The notes: generated from the letters alone by a model not told the origin. Positions 18,815-28,312 are shown, counted from the stretch's first letter. The stretch: DNA of 64,000 nucleotides from Pontiella desulfatans (GCF_900890425.1 NZ_CAAHFG010000003.1:744001-808000); one strand, 5' to 3'. Numbers and translations are program-made.

Positions 18815-19426
18815 CTACCCCAGATAATCATTAAGGCTCTTGATCTGGGCGATCAGGCGTTCCTTCATGCGGCTTTTCAGTCGGTAGGCGGTGCTGAGTC
18901 CCATGCCCAGTTTCTCGGCCAATTCTTTGATGTCCTGCTCCGCCATGAGTCCCTTGAAAAGGTCGATCGCTTCGTCCGAAAAATCCTGCGAGATATTCTT
19001 GAGGGCAAGGCCGGCAATGTAGTTGTTCCACTCCTGCTCAGCAATGCGGTTGATATCGGGCATGGTAATGGAATCGAAATATTCCAGCTCGTTAGACTCG
19101 CGTAGTTTTTCGTGCTTGTTGCGGTCGCTGATTTTTTTGCGAACATAGTCGTGGGCACAGTTGCGGGTGGTGACGGCGAGATAGCTGCGGAAGCGCTTGA
19201 GCTTGTGAATTTCGATCTCCGGCAGCTTTTTCCAGAGCTTGAGCAGCACCTGTTGGAGCAGGTCGCCGGCATCCTCGTAGGGAATGTTCAAGTGGCGCAG
19301 CACGCCATAGATATAGTCCTGATACGACGCGGCAAACTCGTCCCATGCCTGATTGTCGTATTGGTTTTGCACCTTTTCAAGCAGGGTGATCCGGGTGCGG
19401 TAGGTTTCTCGTTCTTCCTGATTCAT
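18815..19426 (-). CDS. Small sigma-70 family (ECF-type) sigma factor
   Basis: 203 residues from the ATG at 19426, which has AAGGG 8 bases upstream; a longer frame to 19516 lacks a ribosome site. Region 2 is visible as DEFAASYQDYIYGVLRHLNI and DLLQQVLLKLWKKL, followed by the DNA-melting part FRSYLAVTTRNCAHDYVRKK. Region 4 is a helix-turn-helix, KELAEKLGMGLSTAYRLKSR. There is no region 3 and no anti-sigma gene nearby. The gene ends 29 bases from the convergent kinase gene at 16707, and a second sigma/kinase pair lies at 55895-58562. The arrangement suggests kinase control of sigma activity, as known for some ECF groups linked to Ser/Thr kinases; this is inference. It is divergent from the secreted protein at 19558. 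Confidence 0.92.
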   Translation of the reverse strand: MNQEERETYRTRITLLEKVQNQYDNQAWDEFAASYQDYIYGVLRHLNIPYEDAGDLLQQVLLKLWKKLPEIEIHKLKRFRSYLAVTTRNCAHDYVRKKISDRNKHEKLRESNELEYFDSITMPDINRIAEQEWNNYIAGLALKNISQDFSDEAIDLFKGLMAEQDIKELAEKLGMGLSTAYRLKSRMKERLIAQIKSLNDYLG

Positions 19427-19499
19427 AGGTTGCCCTTTATACATATAGAATGCCGTGGGTTGAATGTTTTGGATGAAAAAATTCAAATTCTCCGGATAT

Positions 19500-19531
19500 G
19501 AGAAAGCAACGGCCAAGGTTGCGTCTCATTG
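19500..19531 (+). promoter_or_regulatory. Promoter-like motif upstream of the 19558 gene
   Basis: GAGAAAG (19500-19506), 15 bases, CGTCTCATTG (19522-19531). The first box is identical to that at 42203. The second box ends 26 bases before the start codon. It looks like a -35/-10 pair for an ECF-type sigma factor. Confidence 0.6.
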
Positions 19532-19557
19532 ATATCCATTTAATCAGAGGGAACTAT

Positions 19558-21609
19558 ATGCCGTTTCACAAACATGCTTTCGCTTTATCAATTCTCGCAG
19601 TTGCGGGGTCGGTCGCTGCGGTGGATACAAACAGTGTTCCATTCGTAGAGTCATTCGAAGACTATTCATCAGGCACCATGCTGAATAATACCAATGGCTG
19701 GAGCGGAAGTGCGGTGGTCACTAATCTGGCCTACATCTACGATGGTGCAAATAAGGGCTTTCCAGTGGTTGGAACCCACACCAAGGTGCTCGACGTCGCA
19801 GGCGGCGCAACCAACGCGATTGATGGGGCGTCTTCATCGGTTGTTTGGGTTGATTCCATCATCAACGCCGAAGCTTTTTGGTCGGAGCCGGGGCATCCCG
19901 AAGTGGACACCAACGCCAACGCCTGTGTTTACGTAAACGCCAACGGCAACTTGGTGGCCGGGCACACCGAATATGGCTCGTCCAACCTGATCTGGAGTGT
20001 TTTCGATGCCGTGGCCATTTCTTCTAATGATTGGAACCGCGTGGCCCTCCAGCTCGACTACCGCACGCACTATTATTCCATCCTGCTCAACGGCGTTATG
20101 CTTGAACACGCCGTTGGTCGCACCACACCGAACGGATCGGGCGCAGGCGGTGTGTGGTTTCCAATGATTGGAACTTTCCCGTTCGTCGGCATTGCGCTCG
20201 AAGGTGATGCGTTTGTTGACGATCTCGTCGTTTCAGAAGACGCGCCGTATGTTTCCATCACCGTGGCCGATGCCGGAGCTGTGGCTGAAGGCGACAGGGG
20301 GACCACATTCGCCAGCTTCACTATTTCGCTCTCCAGCACCAGTTCTGTCCCTGTGAGGTTCGATTATGCCACTTCCGATGGAACCGCCGTTGCGGGAACG
20401 GACTATATCGCAAAATCCGGAATACTCGTTATTCCCGCAGGCGTTTTGCAGGCCGTGGTTGATGTGGAAATCTTCGGCGATACCGAAGAGGAATCGGATC
20501 TCGATTTTTTCCTGGAAGTCAGCAACCTGGTCAACGCGCTGATCGTCGATGCGCATGGTTCCGCAACCATCGTGGATGACGATGTTGTGATTAGTGCGGA
20601 TCTGGTTGTTACGGGAACCACATCGAAAATTACCGATGGCGCACTGAGCAATCCAAGCGGTGGTGTAACAAACCATTTCTCTGCCTCAGAAACGGTGGAC
20701 TGGGTGGTTTGGAACGGCGCATCCATCACGCCAGCCGAACGTAAGAACGGTGGAATGGCCTTTACGGGCTTCAGCTCCATCCAATCGTGGTCAATAGGCA
20801 CTGGCAACCGAATCTTCACCGCGTGGGAAGATGGAACGGTGGTTCCCGCCGCAACCAACTTCAGTGGGCTCGCCATGACTGATGTGGGGCAGGACGTGCC
20901 ATACACCGCGGTGGACTTTTCGATCGGTCTTCAGCCCGTCACCGCCGGAAGCTACTACAGGCTGAAGATCTATTCGACCGACAAGCGGAACAACTCATCC
21001 GTCAAATACTGGGATGTTGACAGCCGTTCCCATGTGGTTGCTACATCGGAAACGGATAACGATGCTGCGGATTTGCGCATCCATGAAATCATCATTTCGA
21101 ACGTAACAGCCAACGCAACCCTGCCGTTGCAACTTGCCGGCGAGCGCACGGGCAGCGGATTCCCGGTGGTACTCGGTGGCATGGAACTGATCTTGGTGGG
21201 TTCGTTGCTTCCGCCTCCGGAAGAGGGCGGATACGCTGGATGGACGGGCGACTTTCTCCTGAGCGGAACGAATGCTTTGCTGATTGCTGATCCAGATGGC
21301 TCTGGATACAACAACCTCTACGAATACGCCTTCGGCGGCAACCCCACCAATGCGGACGATAACGGTGCCGATCCGACCTACGGGCTGAATGGCGACCAGA
21401 TTGAATATGTCTACCTGCGCCGCAACGATACCAACCTGAATTATGCAGTTGTGGTTGGCACCAACCTGTTCTCCGGAAGCTGGAGTAGCAATGACGTTCT
21501 CGAAGTGGGTTCCGCCACCAAAGATGGAAATTATGATTCGGTTACCAATTATATTCCAACGGTTGGAAAAACCAACGGATTCATACGCGTCCAGGTGGAT
21601 GTGCTCTAG
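19558..21609 (+). CDS. Large secreted protein with Calx-beta domain and shared C-terminal module
   Basis: 683 residues from the ATG at 19558, with GAGGGA 6 bases upstream and signal peptide MPFHKHAFALSILAVAGSVA; a frame from 19498 is longer without support. Residues 25-225 look like a concanavalin/LamG-type beta-sandwich (VESFEDYSSGTMLNNTNGWS). Residues about 230-345 form a Calx-beta domain (FDYATSDGTAVAGTDY, DGSATIVDDD-like end). A third region (about 350-560) resembles part of the protein at 51509 (TVDWVVWNG against NIDWVLFNI). The C-terminus has a calcium-loop-like PDGSGYNNLYEYAFGGNP and ends TNGFIRVQVDVL, the same module as in the proteins at 21916, 28413 and 51509. Three copies of TTCCA-N5-TGGAA lie inside. 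The function is probably surface or glycan binding; no enzyme motif seen. Confidence 0.85.
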   Translation: MPFHKHAFALSILAVAGSVAAVDTNSVPFVESFEDYSSGTMLNNTNGWSGSAVVTNLAYIYDGANKGFPVVGTHTKVLDVAGGATNAIDGASSSVVWVDSIINAEAFWSEPGHPEVDTNANACVYVNANGNLVAGHTEYGSSNLIWSVFDAVAISSNDWNRVALQLDYRTHYYSILLNGVMLEHAVGRTTPNGSGAGGVWFPMIGTFPFVGIALEGDAFVDDLVVSEDAPYVSITVADAGAVAEGDRGTTFASFTISLSSTSSVPVRFDYATSDGTAVAGTDYIAKSGILVIPAGVLQAVVDVEIFGDTEEESDLDFFLEVSNLVNALIVDAHGSATIVDDDVVISADLVVTGTTSKITDGALSNPSGGVTNHFSASETVDWVVWNGASITPAERKNGGMAFTGFSSIQSWSIGTGNRIFTAWEDGTVVPAATNFSGLAMTDVGQDVPYTAVDFSIGLQPVTAGSYYRLKIYSTDKRNNSSVKYWDVDSRSHVVATSETDNDAADLRIHEIIISNVTANATLPLQLAGERTGSGFPVVLGGMELILVGSLLPPPEEGGYAGWTGDFLLSGTNALLIADPDGSGYNNLYEYAFGGNPTNADDNGADPTYGLNGDQIEYVYLRRNDTNLNYAVVVGTNLFSGSWSSNDVLEVGSATKDGNYDSVTNYIPTVGKTNGFIRVQVDVL

Positions 21610-21915
21610 CTCAGGTTAAATTCGTTTCTTTTTTCACCCATAAACCATCAAAGCACCATCCTGTGGTGGTATTACATTCAGTAATGAAGCGTATAAATTT
21701 CAGCTTGGAGAGAATCGTCGTTGATCACTCCCGTCTTATAGGAGAGCGCAAGGAAATCTGACCGGGAGGTTCAATGAATCGCGACCGATCATATGACCTG
21801 AATATGGGCTGTCGGACCAAAAATCCGTAGTAGGGAAAATAGGAGGATGCAACGCCGGTGTAACAGCGTATCGGGGAAGCATCCATGATACAGGAAATAC
21901 AACTGAGGAGGAACC
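21610..21915. other. 306-base leader region, no gene
   Basis: It holds the promoter-like motif at 21710-21741 and then about 175 bases of possible untranslated leader ending in GAGGAGG before the GTG start at 21916. A weak hairpin (CACCA/TGGTG) lies near 21653-21670. Nothing else is recognised. Confidence 0.5.
21710..21741 (+). promoter_or_regulatory. Promoter-like motif upstream of the 21916 gene
   Basis: GAGAATC (21710-21716), 15 bases, CGTCTTATAG (21732-21741). The first box is identical to the one at 28363 and the second to the one at 13393. It lies 175 bases before the start codon, implying a long leader. Confidence 0.6.
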
Positions 21916-24900
21916 GTGAAAAAATCATTGATAGCCTTGCTTATGGGCGCGGGCATGATCACCGCAGCATCGGCACAAACCAGCAGTATCATCAATACCG
22001 ACTTTAAGGCGATTGAAGGATATTCCGATGGAACCATTGTCGGAAAACCTACAGCCTCTCCGAAATGGGAGCATGTTGAGAATACGGCACCGAATGCATT
22101 TGAAATTACTGATTCGGCAGGCGATGGATATGCTGATCAAACCTTGACGATTGATGATTTTGGTACCAATAACCTCGGGCAATATGTCTATCTCGATGCC
22201 ACATCGGCCGGTAACGAGGTGGATGATGAGTGGTCGGGCATTATGGATTTTAAGCTTGAGCTGAATGATGCTTTTGCCGGGGCTCCGGTCACGCTGACCC
22301 GTACGAAAATCTTCAACATCGGTTTATCGACGGTGAATAGCAATAACCTGCGGGATGTTCATCTGGAAGATGCATTTGTGACGGTAAAAACCGACAATGA
22401 TGGATCCTTGCAGTTCCAGTTTAACGGAAGTGATAATATGGTGGTTCTGCCGGTTGAAGATACCGGATGGGATCCCGAAGACGGCCTTGGCGGAGGTGCC
22501 GACTTTGTCACGGACGATCTGCGCCTTTCCTGGACGATGCGTAAAACCGCAAATGAAGGGGTTTATGGTGCATGGGCATCCATCGAGAACCTTGGTACAG
22601 GATCGAATTATACCAGCGCTGCGACGCTCCACCATTCGCGTATCGATGTGTACACCAATACGGCTCCGTACTTTCTCATGGGTCGTGTTGAAAATGCCGA
22701 CTTTAATGGCGGCACCAATGTTCATAGCGTAATTGTCGATAAGCTGAGTTTCGAAAAGGTATCGAATGTTGCACCGATGCCGGTGCCGCCGGCGGTTTCC
22801 GTTCTTTCGGGGGATCAGCAGGCAACCCTCTCCTGGGGATTCCTATACGATGTGGACAGCTACAAGGTTGAGGTATCCGATTTTTCGACCGGGCCCTGGG
22901 CTGAAGCAACCAATGGCCTGTCAAATACGGTTGCTGAGTATACCGACACCGATCTCGTAAACAATCAGGTCTACTATTATAGAGTCACGGCATTTTATGG
23001 GGCCGCGGAGGCGCTTTCCGAGGTTGTGATCGCTAAACCGCTTTCCGTGGTTACCGGCCCCATATTTGCAACTTCGTTTAAAGCGTCCGAAGGGTATGTC
23101 GGTGGTGACTTGGCGAACCAGAAAAATTGGGTTGCACTGTCTGGAACCGGCGCAAATGCATTCGAGGTGGATGCCGCAGGCGACGGCTATGCCGATACCG
23201 CGCCCAACGGTGCAACCTGGAACACGACCAATGGAAACACGGTATACTGGTCTTCGGCCATGTCGAACGGGGTGAATGCCACCTGGAGCGGCACGGTGGA
23301 CTTCCAGCTCTCAGCCGTTGCCTTTCCGGGAGCCTATAAAACCAACGCGTGGTACGAGTACGATATCGTGGAAGGCATCACGAACAGCATTGCTACCAAT
23401 GAAGTGGTTCGTAATATCGGAACGGCACAGAATCAGAACTTTATTGCTCTTGATCTGGCACTGACCCTGTCGGATGCGGATCCTCTGGACGTAAACGACA
23501 CGAATCAGGTCAACCTTTGTGTACAGTCCCGTTCTGCTTTTGGGTTAAGGACGGCCTTCAACTCCGCGGGCAACAATCGTGCGCTGAACACGGCCATGGA
23601 GCCTGAAAAGCTTGGATGGGATCCCGCTTGGAGCAATCCGACCAATCTGCTGGCCGACGGTCCGGATTTTGAATCCGATAGGATCCGTTTGACCTATACC
23701 ATCCAGAAAACAGCGGGGCAGGACTTTTACGTGGCATTCGCTACGTTGTCGAATCTGGTGACCGGTGCAGTATCTTCTAACGACGGTACGAACCCTTCAA
23801 AAGTTGCTGATTGGTGGGAATATGAAAAGCCCGGAGCCTATGCTGCTCCGTTGCTTCGTTTTGCCATGGGAAAATCCAAGCTCGCGGACGGAACGCAAAA
23901 TCCCGGGGATGTTGCAGTCAGCAGCGAGCTGGACGTCAAGATCGATTCCGTCAGCCTGACCCATTCCAACGGCGCGGCACCGCTGCTGTTTCCGCCGAGC
24001 TGGTCGGAAGCCACACCGGTTGCATCTTCGTCAACCGCCAACGAACTGACTTGGCAAAGCGGTATGTCGGCGACCGAAGGCTATGTCGTTCTCCGCTCGC
24101 TCTACGATGGAGGCCCCTATGCAACGAATGCGGTGGTTTCCAATGCAACCTCGTATGTGGATACAGACGTCAACGATGTTTGGACCTATTACTATGTGCT
24201 CCGTTCCTACCAAGGTGCATTCCACAGTGCCAACTCGTCGCAGGAAAGCGGAACCATCATCCCGGTTTCCAGTATCTTGAAACTGGGAGGAACCGGAAGC
24301 ACCTATGCTAATTTGGAAACCCAGAACAAGCCGAAGCTGGATAATACGGACTCGGGGACAACCCTAAGCAACATTACGGTTCGGTCGGGAATATTCATCG
24401 AAAACGGAAATCCGGCGACCCTGCAAAGTATGGGCACCTTGGACAACACCCTTCGGGGCTATATCCAGACGCATGAAACGGATTATAATCGTTCCCGCGT
24501 GTTCAACCGAATCGATCCGCAGTTAGTCAAATATGAACTGAGTGGTGGAACCGCCACCAACAGCGCGATTTTGACCTACGTTCTCGCGTCGGAAATGGAC
24601 GACCCGGACGTCGTTGCCGCAGGCGAGGTGGATCTGACGGCGGCCGCATACGAATACGCGCTCTCCATGAATAACTTCAGTTTGATGGACAACGCGACCA
24701 CCGGCAAATACGCCCGCGCCTTGGTTCGTCAGGATTCGACCTGGTACGTCAGCGAAGCCTACATGGAAGATGCTTCCGTGCTGTCGATCGCGGATATTGG
24801 AAATGCCGCCACAAACTGGCTGACGCTGGATATCACCCCGGTCGACACATTCTGGACTGCGCTGGGCCAGCCGGTCGTGAACCCGACTCTGGATCATGTC

Positions 24901-25380
24901 GACGCCATCGGCTGGTACATTGAAAACGGTAAGGTGGTGCAGGTGCTCACGCTAAGTGTTTCCGCTCAGAATGCTTCGGCTATCTCGGAATATAAATGGT
25001 GGGGAGCTGAACACCTGCTGCTCGATGACGACATGGCTTCCGACCCGGATGGCGATGGCGCGCTTAATCTGCTGGAGTTCGGGTTGAACGGTGATCCGAA
25101 TAACCCTGCCGACACCGGTGTTGATCCAGAGTTGGATGTTGTGAACGTGGGGGGAACAAACTATATGCAGTATGTCCATCTCCAGCGGATTGGCGATAAT
25201 CTAGGCGTTGATTACTCGATCAAGGATACCTACAACCTTGTTTATATCCCGATCACGAACGAAACGGAAATCGCCGCGCAATACATGGGCGACTACGACG
25301 AGAGCTACGAAACGGTCACCAACCTGATCCCGGCAGAGGGCAGTGTTAAGTTCCTCCGCCTTGAGCTCGAAGAACTATAG
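21916..25380 (+). CDS. Very large secreted protein with duplicated beta-sandwich and FN3-like domains
   Basis: 1154 residues. The start is GTG at 21916 with a strong GAGGAGG site 5 bases upstream; the signal peptide ends near SAQ (residue 21). A domain of about 250 residues occurs twice: TDFKAIEGYSDGTIVGK (about 28) and TSFKASEGYVGGDLANQKN (about 385), each with NAFE(V/I)...AGDGYAD and a W-S-G-(I/T)-(M/V)-DF strand. Each copy is followed by a fibronectin-III-like domain (ATLSWGFLYDVDSYKVEVSD; ELTWQSGMSATEGYVVLRS). The C-terminus has DPDGDGALNLLEFGLNGDP and ends KFLRLELEEL, the module shared with the genes at 19558, 28413 and 51509. No catalytic motif was recognised; a glycan-binding or structural role is likely. 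A clear terminator follows at 25404. Confidence 0.85.
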   Translation: MKKSLIALLMGAGMITAASAQTSSIINTDFKAIEGYSDGTIVGKPTASPKWEHVENTAPNAFEITDSAGDGYADQTLTIDDFGTNNLGQYVYLDATSAGNEVDDEWSGIMDFKLELNDAFAGAPVTLTRTKIFNIGLSTVNSNNLRDVHLEDAFVTVKTDNDGSLQFQFNGSDNMVVLPVEDTGWDPEDGLGGGADFVTDDLRLSWTMRKTANEGVYGAWASIENLGTGSNYTSAATLHHSRIDVYTNTAPYFLMGRVENADFNGGTNVHSVIVDKLSFEKVSNVAPMPVPPAVSVLSGDQQATLSWGFLYDVDSYKVEVSDFSTGPWAEATNGLSNTVAEYTDTDLVNNQVYYYRVTAFYGAAEALSEVVIAKPLSVVTGPIFATSFKASEGYVGGDLANQKNWVALSGTGANAFEVDAAGDGYADTAPNGATWNTTNGNTVYWSSAMSNGVNATWSGTVDFQLSAVAFPGAYKTNAWYEYDIVEGITNSIATNEVVRNIGTAQNQNFIALDLALTLSDADPLDVNDTNQVNLCVQSRSAFGLRTAFNSAGNNRALNTAMEPEKLGWDPAWSNPTNLLADGPDFESDRIRLTYTIQKTAGQDFYVAFATLSNLVTGAVSSNDGTNPSKVADWWEYEKPGAYAAPLLRFAMGKSKLADGTQNPGDVAVSSELDVKIDSVSLTHSNGAAPLLFPPSWSEATPVASSSTANELTWQSGMSATEGYVVLRSLYDGGPYATNAVVSNATSYVDTDVNDVWTYYYVLRSYQGAFHSANSSQESGTIIPVSSILKLGGTGSTYANLETQNKPKLDNTDSGTTLSNITVRSGIFIENGNPATLQSMGTLDNTLRGYIQTHETDYNRSRVFNRIDPQLVKYELSGGTATNSAILTYVLASEMDDPDVVAAGEVDLTAAAYEYALSMNNFSLMDNATTGKYARALVRQDSTWYVSEAYMEDASVLSIADIGNAATNWLTLDITPVDTFWTALGQPVVNPTLDHVDAIGWYIENGKVVQVLTLSVSAQNASAISEYKWWGAEHLLLDDDMASDPDGDGALNLLEFGLNGDPNNPADTGVDPELDVVNVGGTNYMQYVHLQRIGDNLGVDYSIKDTYNLVYIPITNETEIAAQYMGDYDESYETVTNLIPAEGSVKFLRLELEEL

Positions 25381-25403
25381 ATCCCGCCTGTATGGGAAAT
25401 ATG

Positions 25404-25431
25404 AAAAGCCCCGGTTTGCCGGGGCTTTTTT
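25404..25431 (+). terminator. Rho-independent terminator after the 21916 gene
   Basis: AAAAGCCCCGG and CCGGGGCTTTT arms around TTTG, ending in a T run. It lies 24 bases past the stop codon. Confidence 0.9.
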
Positions 25432-25477
25432 GCATTGGGTAGGACGAATAATTTATTGGTTAAAAAAAGAAACGGGT

Positions 25478-25509
25478 GAGAAAACGATGAATTTTGTTTC
25501 GTCTGCATA
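25478..25509 (+). promoter_or_regulatory. Promoter-like motif upstream of the PEP-CTERM gene
   Basis: GAGAAAA (25478-25484), 15 bases, CGTCTGCATA (25500-25509). It lies 70 bases before the start at 25580, between a terminator and the gene, where a promoter must exist. Confidence 0.6.
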
Positions 25510-25579
25510 GTATAAAAACCTGCACAAAATAGGCCGTTTATGATGAAGAGCAGGGGGAATCCGTAAAAAAGGAAGAGAA

Positions 25580-26320
25580 ATGAAAAAGCATGCTGGAACA
25601 TTAGTTGTTTTCGTGGCGTTGGGAATGGGGGCTGTAGCGATGGCGGGTGTAACTTTGTCGTTCGATAACGATGCGTCCGACTACTATGGCGACTCCAATG
25701 ACCGTACCTTGGCATTCAACCTCAGTATGGGCTCGCCGAGTGTCATACCCGATAACCTGTCGTTCACCAATGCGTTGGGTATTACCGGTTCCTCCACCGG
25801 TGCCGGTTCGGTTGTGCTGACTGCAACAGCGGGATTCGGTTTTACATCGACCAATGCGAGCTGGGATAATACCGACTATGGGACGCTAGGCGGGAACAAT
25901 ACGCTGGTCATGTCGCAGAACAAAGGGACGATCCAGGGCCTGAATCCTCGTGGTGACAGCGAAAAATTTAATCTGAATGAAATCTTATGGTTCGAAGTCA
26001 GCGGGTTGGGTGACGGGCAAACCATGGAGCTGTCTGGGTTTACCCAGTTGGATAATAATGCCAACCGCGTGGATTTCTATGTGGGGGATAGCAGCACGAT
26101 TGTATTGCAGCATGTCGGCATGGTATCCACCAATTATGCCACGGCCTATTCCTTGGAAAACGGCGACCGTTTTGGTTGGGGATGGCGGGATACGGGGAGT
26201 GCTACCAGAACCGGTATAACGTCGATCACCTTGGATGTCATCCCGGAACCGGCGACACTCGGTATGATTACTTCGATGGGCATTGGCATACTTTGGGTTC
26301 GGCGCAGGTTCACGATCTAG
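25580..26320 (+). CDS. PEP-CTERM surface protein
   Basis: 246-residue exported protein with signal peptide (MKKHAGTLVVFVALGMGAVAMAG) and a classic C-terminal sorting signal: VIPEPATLG, a hydrophobic segment, then WVRRR. Such proteins are processed and anchored by an exosortase; none is in the window. The central region (TLSFDNDASDYYGDS...) is a beta-rich domain of unknown function. AAGGAAGAG precedes the ATG. It is transcribed alone: a promoter-like motif lies upstream and terminators flank it at 25404 and 26343. A second PEP-CTERM protein with nearly the same sorting signal is at 58704. Confidence 0.92.
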   Translation: MKKHAGTLVVFVALGMGAVAMAGVTLSFDNDASDYYGDSNDRTLAFNLSMGSPSVIPDNLSFTNALGITGSSTGAGSVVLTATAGFGFTSTNASWDNTDYGTLGGNNTLVMSQNKGTIQGLNPRGDSEKFNLNEILWFEVSGLGDGQTMELSGFTQLDNNANRVDFYVGDSSTIVLQHVGMVSTNYATAYSLENGDRFGWGWRDTGSATRTGITSITLDVIPEPATLGMITSMGIGILWVRRRFTI

Positions 26321-26342
26321 CCCCCACGGAGATACAATGTTG

Positions 26343-26368
26343 AAAAGGCAGCCGCAGGTGGCCTTTTT
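26343..26368 (+). terminator. Rho-independent terminator after the PEP-CTERM gene
   Basis: AAAAGGC and GCCTTTT arms with an inner CC/GG pairing, ending in T5, 22 bases past the stop codon. Confidence 0.8.
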
Positions 26369-26393
26369 CATTTTCAATGATTGGACGTTCGGT

Positions 26394-26425
26394 GGGAATT
26401 TCCGGGCTTTGGAATCGTCTATTCG
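26394..26425 (+). promoter_or_regulatory. Promoter-like motif upstream of the 26462 sulfatase
   Basis: GGGAATT (26394-26400), 15 bases, CGTCTATTCG (26416-26425), in the 93-base gap after a terminator. The first box is a variant of GAGAA but close to the common ECF -35 element GGAA. Confidence 0.55.
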
Positions 26426-26461
26426 ATAACTTTCAGCGATTGGAAACCTAGAGGGATTCGT

Positions 26462-28078
26462 ATGAAGCGTCGTAATTTCATGAAATGCGTATCGGCTGCA
26501 GTAGGCGCGGCCGGGGTGGCCAGCGCCTATAAGCTGACCGTGGTGGGCAAAAAGCCGCCGGAACGGCCGAATATAATCTACATCATTTCTGATGACCAGG
26601 GGTGGGGCGATGTTGCCTACTATGGCCACCCGACACTCAAGACGCCCGAACTGGATGACATGGCGGCAGAGTCGCTGCGTTGCGACCGCTTCTATGCCGC
26701 TGCTTCGGTTTGCAGTCCCACGCGCGCAACGGTGCTGACCGGGCGCAGCAACTGGCGCATGAACATTACCTCGCCCCTCAATCCCGGCGAGGCCGCCATC
26801 CCGTACAGTAACAAGACGCTGGCGGAATATCTTCAGCCGCTAAACTACTACACTGCACACGTCGGCAAATGGCATATTGGGGGATTTGAACAGGCCACTG
26901 CGGGGGCGTATTATCGCCCTCCATGGACGTGTGGATTCGATCATTGCCACTCCACCTACAACGTGGTTAACACCGGTGATCCCTATGCCGCACTGGTTGA
27001 TGACTACAACGCCGCGCAGGCTGGAACGCCGAATGTCGATAAGAACAATATCGTGCATGATATGGACTATATCGAGGACACGGTCCGGCATGACCTCTAC
27101 TGGGTCTATCCGCCGCCCGCAGGAAAAGAGGCAGAGGCTCTTGGCGGCGCGTGGAACATACCTATAGAAATTGCCAAGGACGATGCGTTTTTACGCAGTG
27201 GAAACGATGCGGCCACGACGGGGCAGAAAACCATCGACTTCATTCGCGAGGCAAACCGGCAAAACAAGCCGTTCTTTATCTATTCCTGTTTCCACAGCGT
27301 CCATACGCCGCTCTCTGAAATCCTGGAATATAAAGACGATTACGCTGATATCGATCAGACGATCTATGAGGCCTGTAAAAAATATTTTACCAGCCTCACC
27401 GCCATGGATTTTGAGATTGGTCGAATTCGTGACGAGCTTCGAACGTTGGGCATTGCCGACAACACCATCGTCGTTTTTTCAAGCGATAACGGACCCAATA
27501 AAAAGGACGCGCCGAAAACCTATGTGCCCGGTCTTCAGGGCGGTCGATTCTACTACACTCACATTGGTTCGCCCGGCGGCTACCGAGGCTACAAGCGTGA
27601 CGAACACGAAGGCGGCCTGCGCGTTCCCGGCATCATTGAATGGCCTGCTGTCATCACCACACCGCGTAGTACCAAATACCCCGTCGTTACCTACGATTTT
27701 GTTCCGGCCATGCTGGAGCTGCTCGGCATCGAACCCGAGATGCCGATGGATGGCGACGGCACCAAGCTGCTCAAGCTCTTGCGCAACCAAATTGCCGAAA
27801 ATCCCAATGGTACACTGGTCAATCCCGCCGATGAGCGCAAGCCGATGGGGTTTAAGGATTCCAAGGACGACGCTTGGATGACACACACTCACAAGCTCGT
27901 TCGCACCGACTGGACGGATCTTCCCGGTGGTGCCTATCAGTGGGAACTATACAACATGGTCAACGACGAGTTCGAGGAAACCGATCTCTCTACAACCGAT
28001 CCAACCCTGCTCAATTCCATGATCGCCGACTGGACTGCCTGGGCGGCCGATGTGCAGAATGATATTGATGATCTTTAA
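26462..28078 (+). CDS. Type I sulfatase, CSPTR-type, probable Tat export
   Basis: 538 residues from the ATG at 26462 (GAGGGA 6 bases upstream), giving the Tat-like leader MKRRNFMKCVSAAVGAAGVA; an in-frame start at 26381 would hide it. A post-leader motif YKLTVVGKK resembles VLKVLGRK in the 13419 gene. IISDDQGWGD carries metal ligands and CSPTR the formylglycine Cys84; VGKWHIGG and FSSDNGP are the other conserved blocks. Between the formylglycine site and SSDNGP there is an insertion with PPAGKEAEALGG. The stop codon is 2 bases before an expanded REP cluster. Confidence 0.95.
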   Translation: MKRRNFMKCVSAAVGAAGVASAYKLTVVGKKPPERPNIIYIISDDQGWGDVAYYGHPTLKTPELDDMAAESLRCDRFYAAASVCSPTRATVLTGRSNWRMNITSPLNPGEAAIPYSNKTLAEYLQPLNYYTAHVGKWHIGGFEQATAGAYYRPPWTCGFDHCHSTYNVVNTGDPYAALVDDYNAAQAGTPNVDKNNIVHDMDYIEDTVRHDLYWVYPPPAGKEAEALGGAWNIPIEIAKDDAFLRSGNDAATTGQKTIDFIREANRQNKPFFIYSCFHSVHTPLSEILEYKDDYADIDQTIYEACKKYFTSLTAMDFEIGRIRDELRTLGIADNTIVVFSSDNGPNKKDAPKTYVPGLQGGRFYYTHIGSPGGYRGYKRDEHEGGLRVPGIIEWPAVITTPRSTKYPVVTYDFVPAMLELLGIEPEMPMDGDGTKLLKLLRNQIAENPNGTLVNPADERKPMGFKDSKDDAWMTHTHKLVRTDWTDLPGGAYQWELYNMVNDEFEETDLSTTDPTLLNSMIADWTAWAADVQNDIDDL

Positions 28079-28080
28079 AT

Positions 28081-28312
28081 GGTAGGGAAGGCTCTCCGAG
28101 CCGTCCGCCCTGTCGCACCGCCCGCCCGCCGAGCTCGCCCGCCGAGCCATGCCGCCGAGCGGCGCGCCGAGCCGTCCGCCCTGTCGCACCGCCCGCCCGC
28201 CGAGCTCGCCCGCCGAGCCATTCCGCCGAGCGGCGCGCCGGGACGGCAAGCCCTACCGCTCCGCCCGCCGAGCCATGCCGCCGAGCGGCGCGCCGGGACG
28301 GCGAGCCCTACC
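28081..28312. repeat. Expanded class I REP cluster
   Basis: It opens with the standard head GGTAGGGAAGGCTCTCCGAG and ends with inverted tails reading (minus strand) GTAG, arm GGCTCGCCG, loop TCC, arm CGGCGCGCC. The interior has grown by tandem duplication: a 71-base unit occurs at 28098-28168 and again at 28169-28239 with about one difference, and a unit containing a tail REP is repeated with a 55-base period (tails ending near 28257 and 28312). It is over 80% GC and produces spurious open frames on both strands. Confidence 0.85.

Noticed and set aside
28081-28312. Possible CRISPR array
   Set aside because: The repeats are long, directly adjacent with no unique spacers, and are explained by REP hairpins and tandem duplication.
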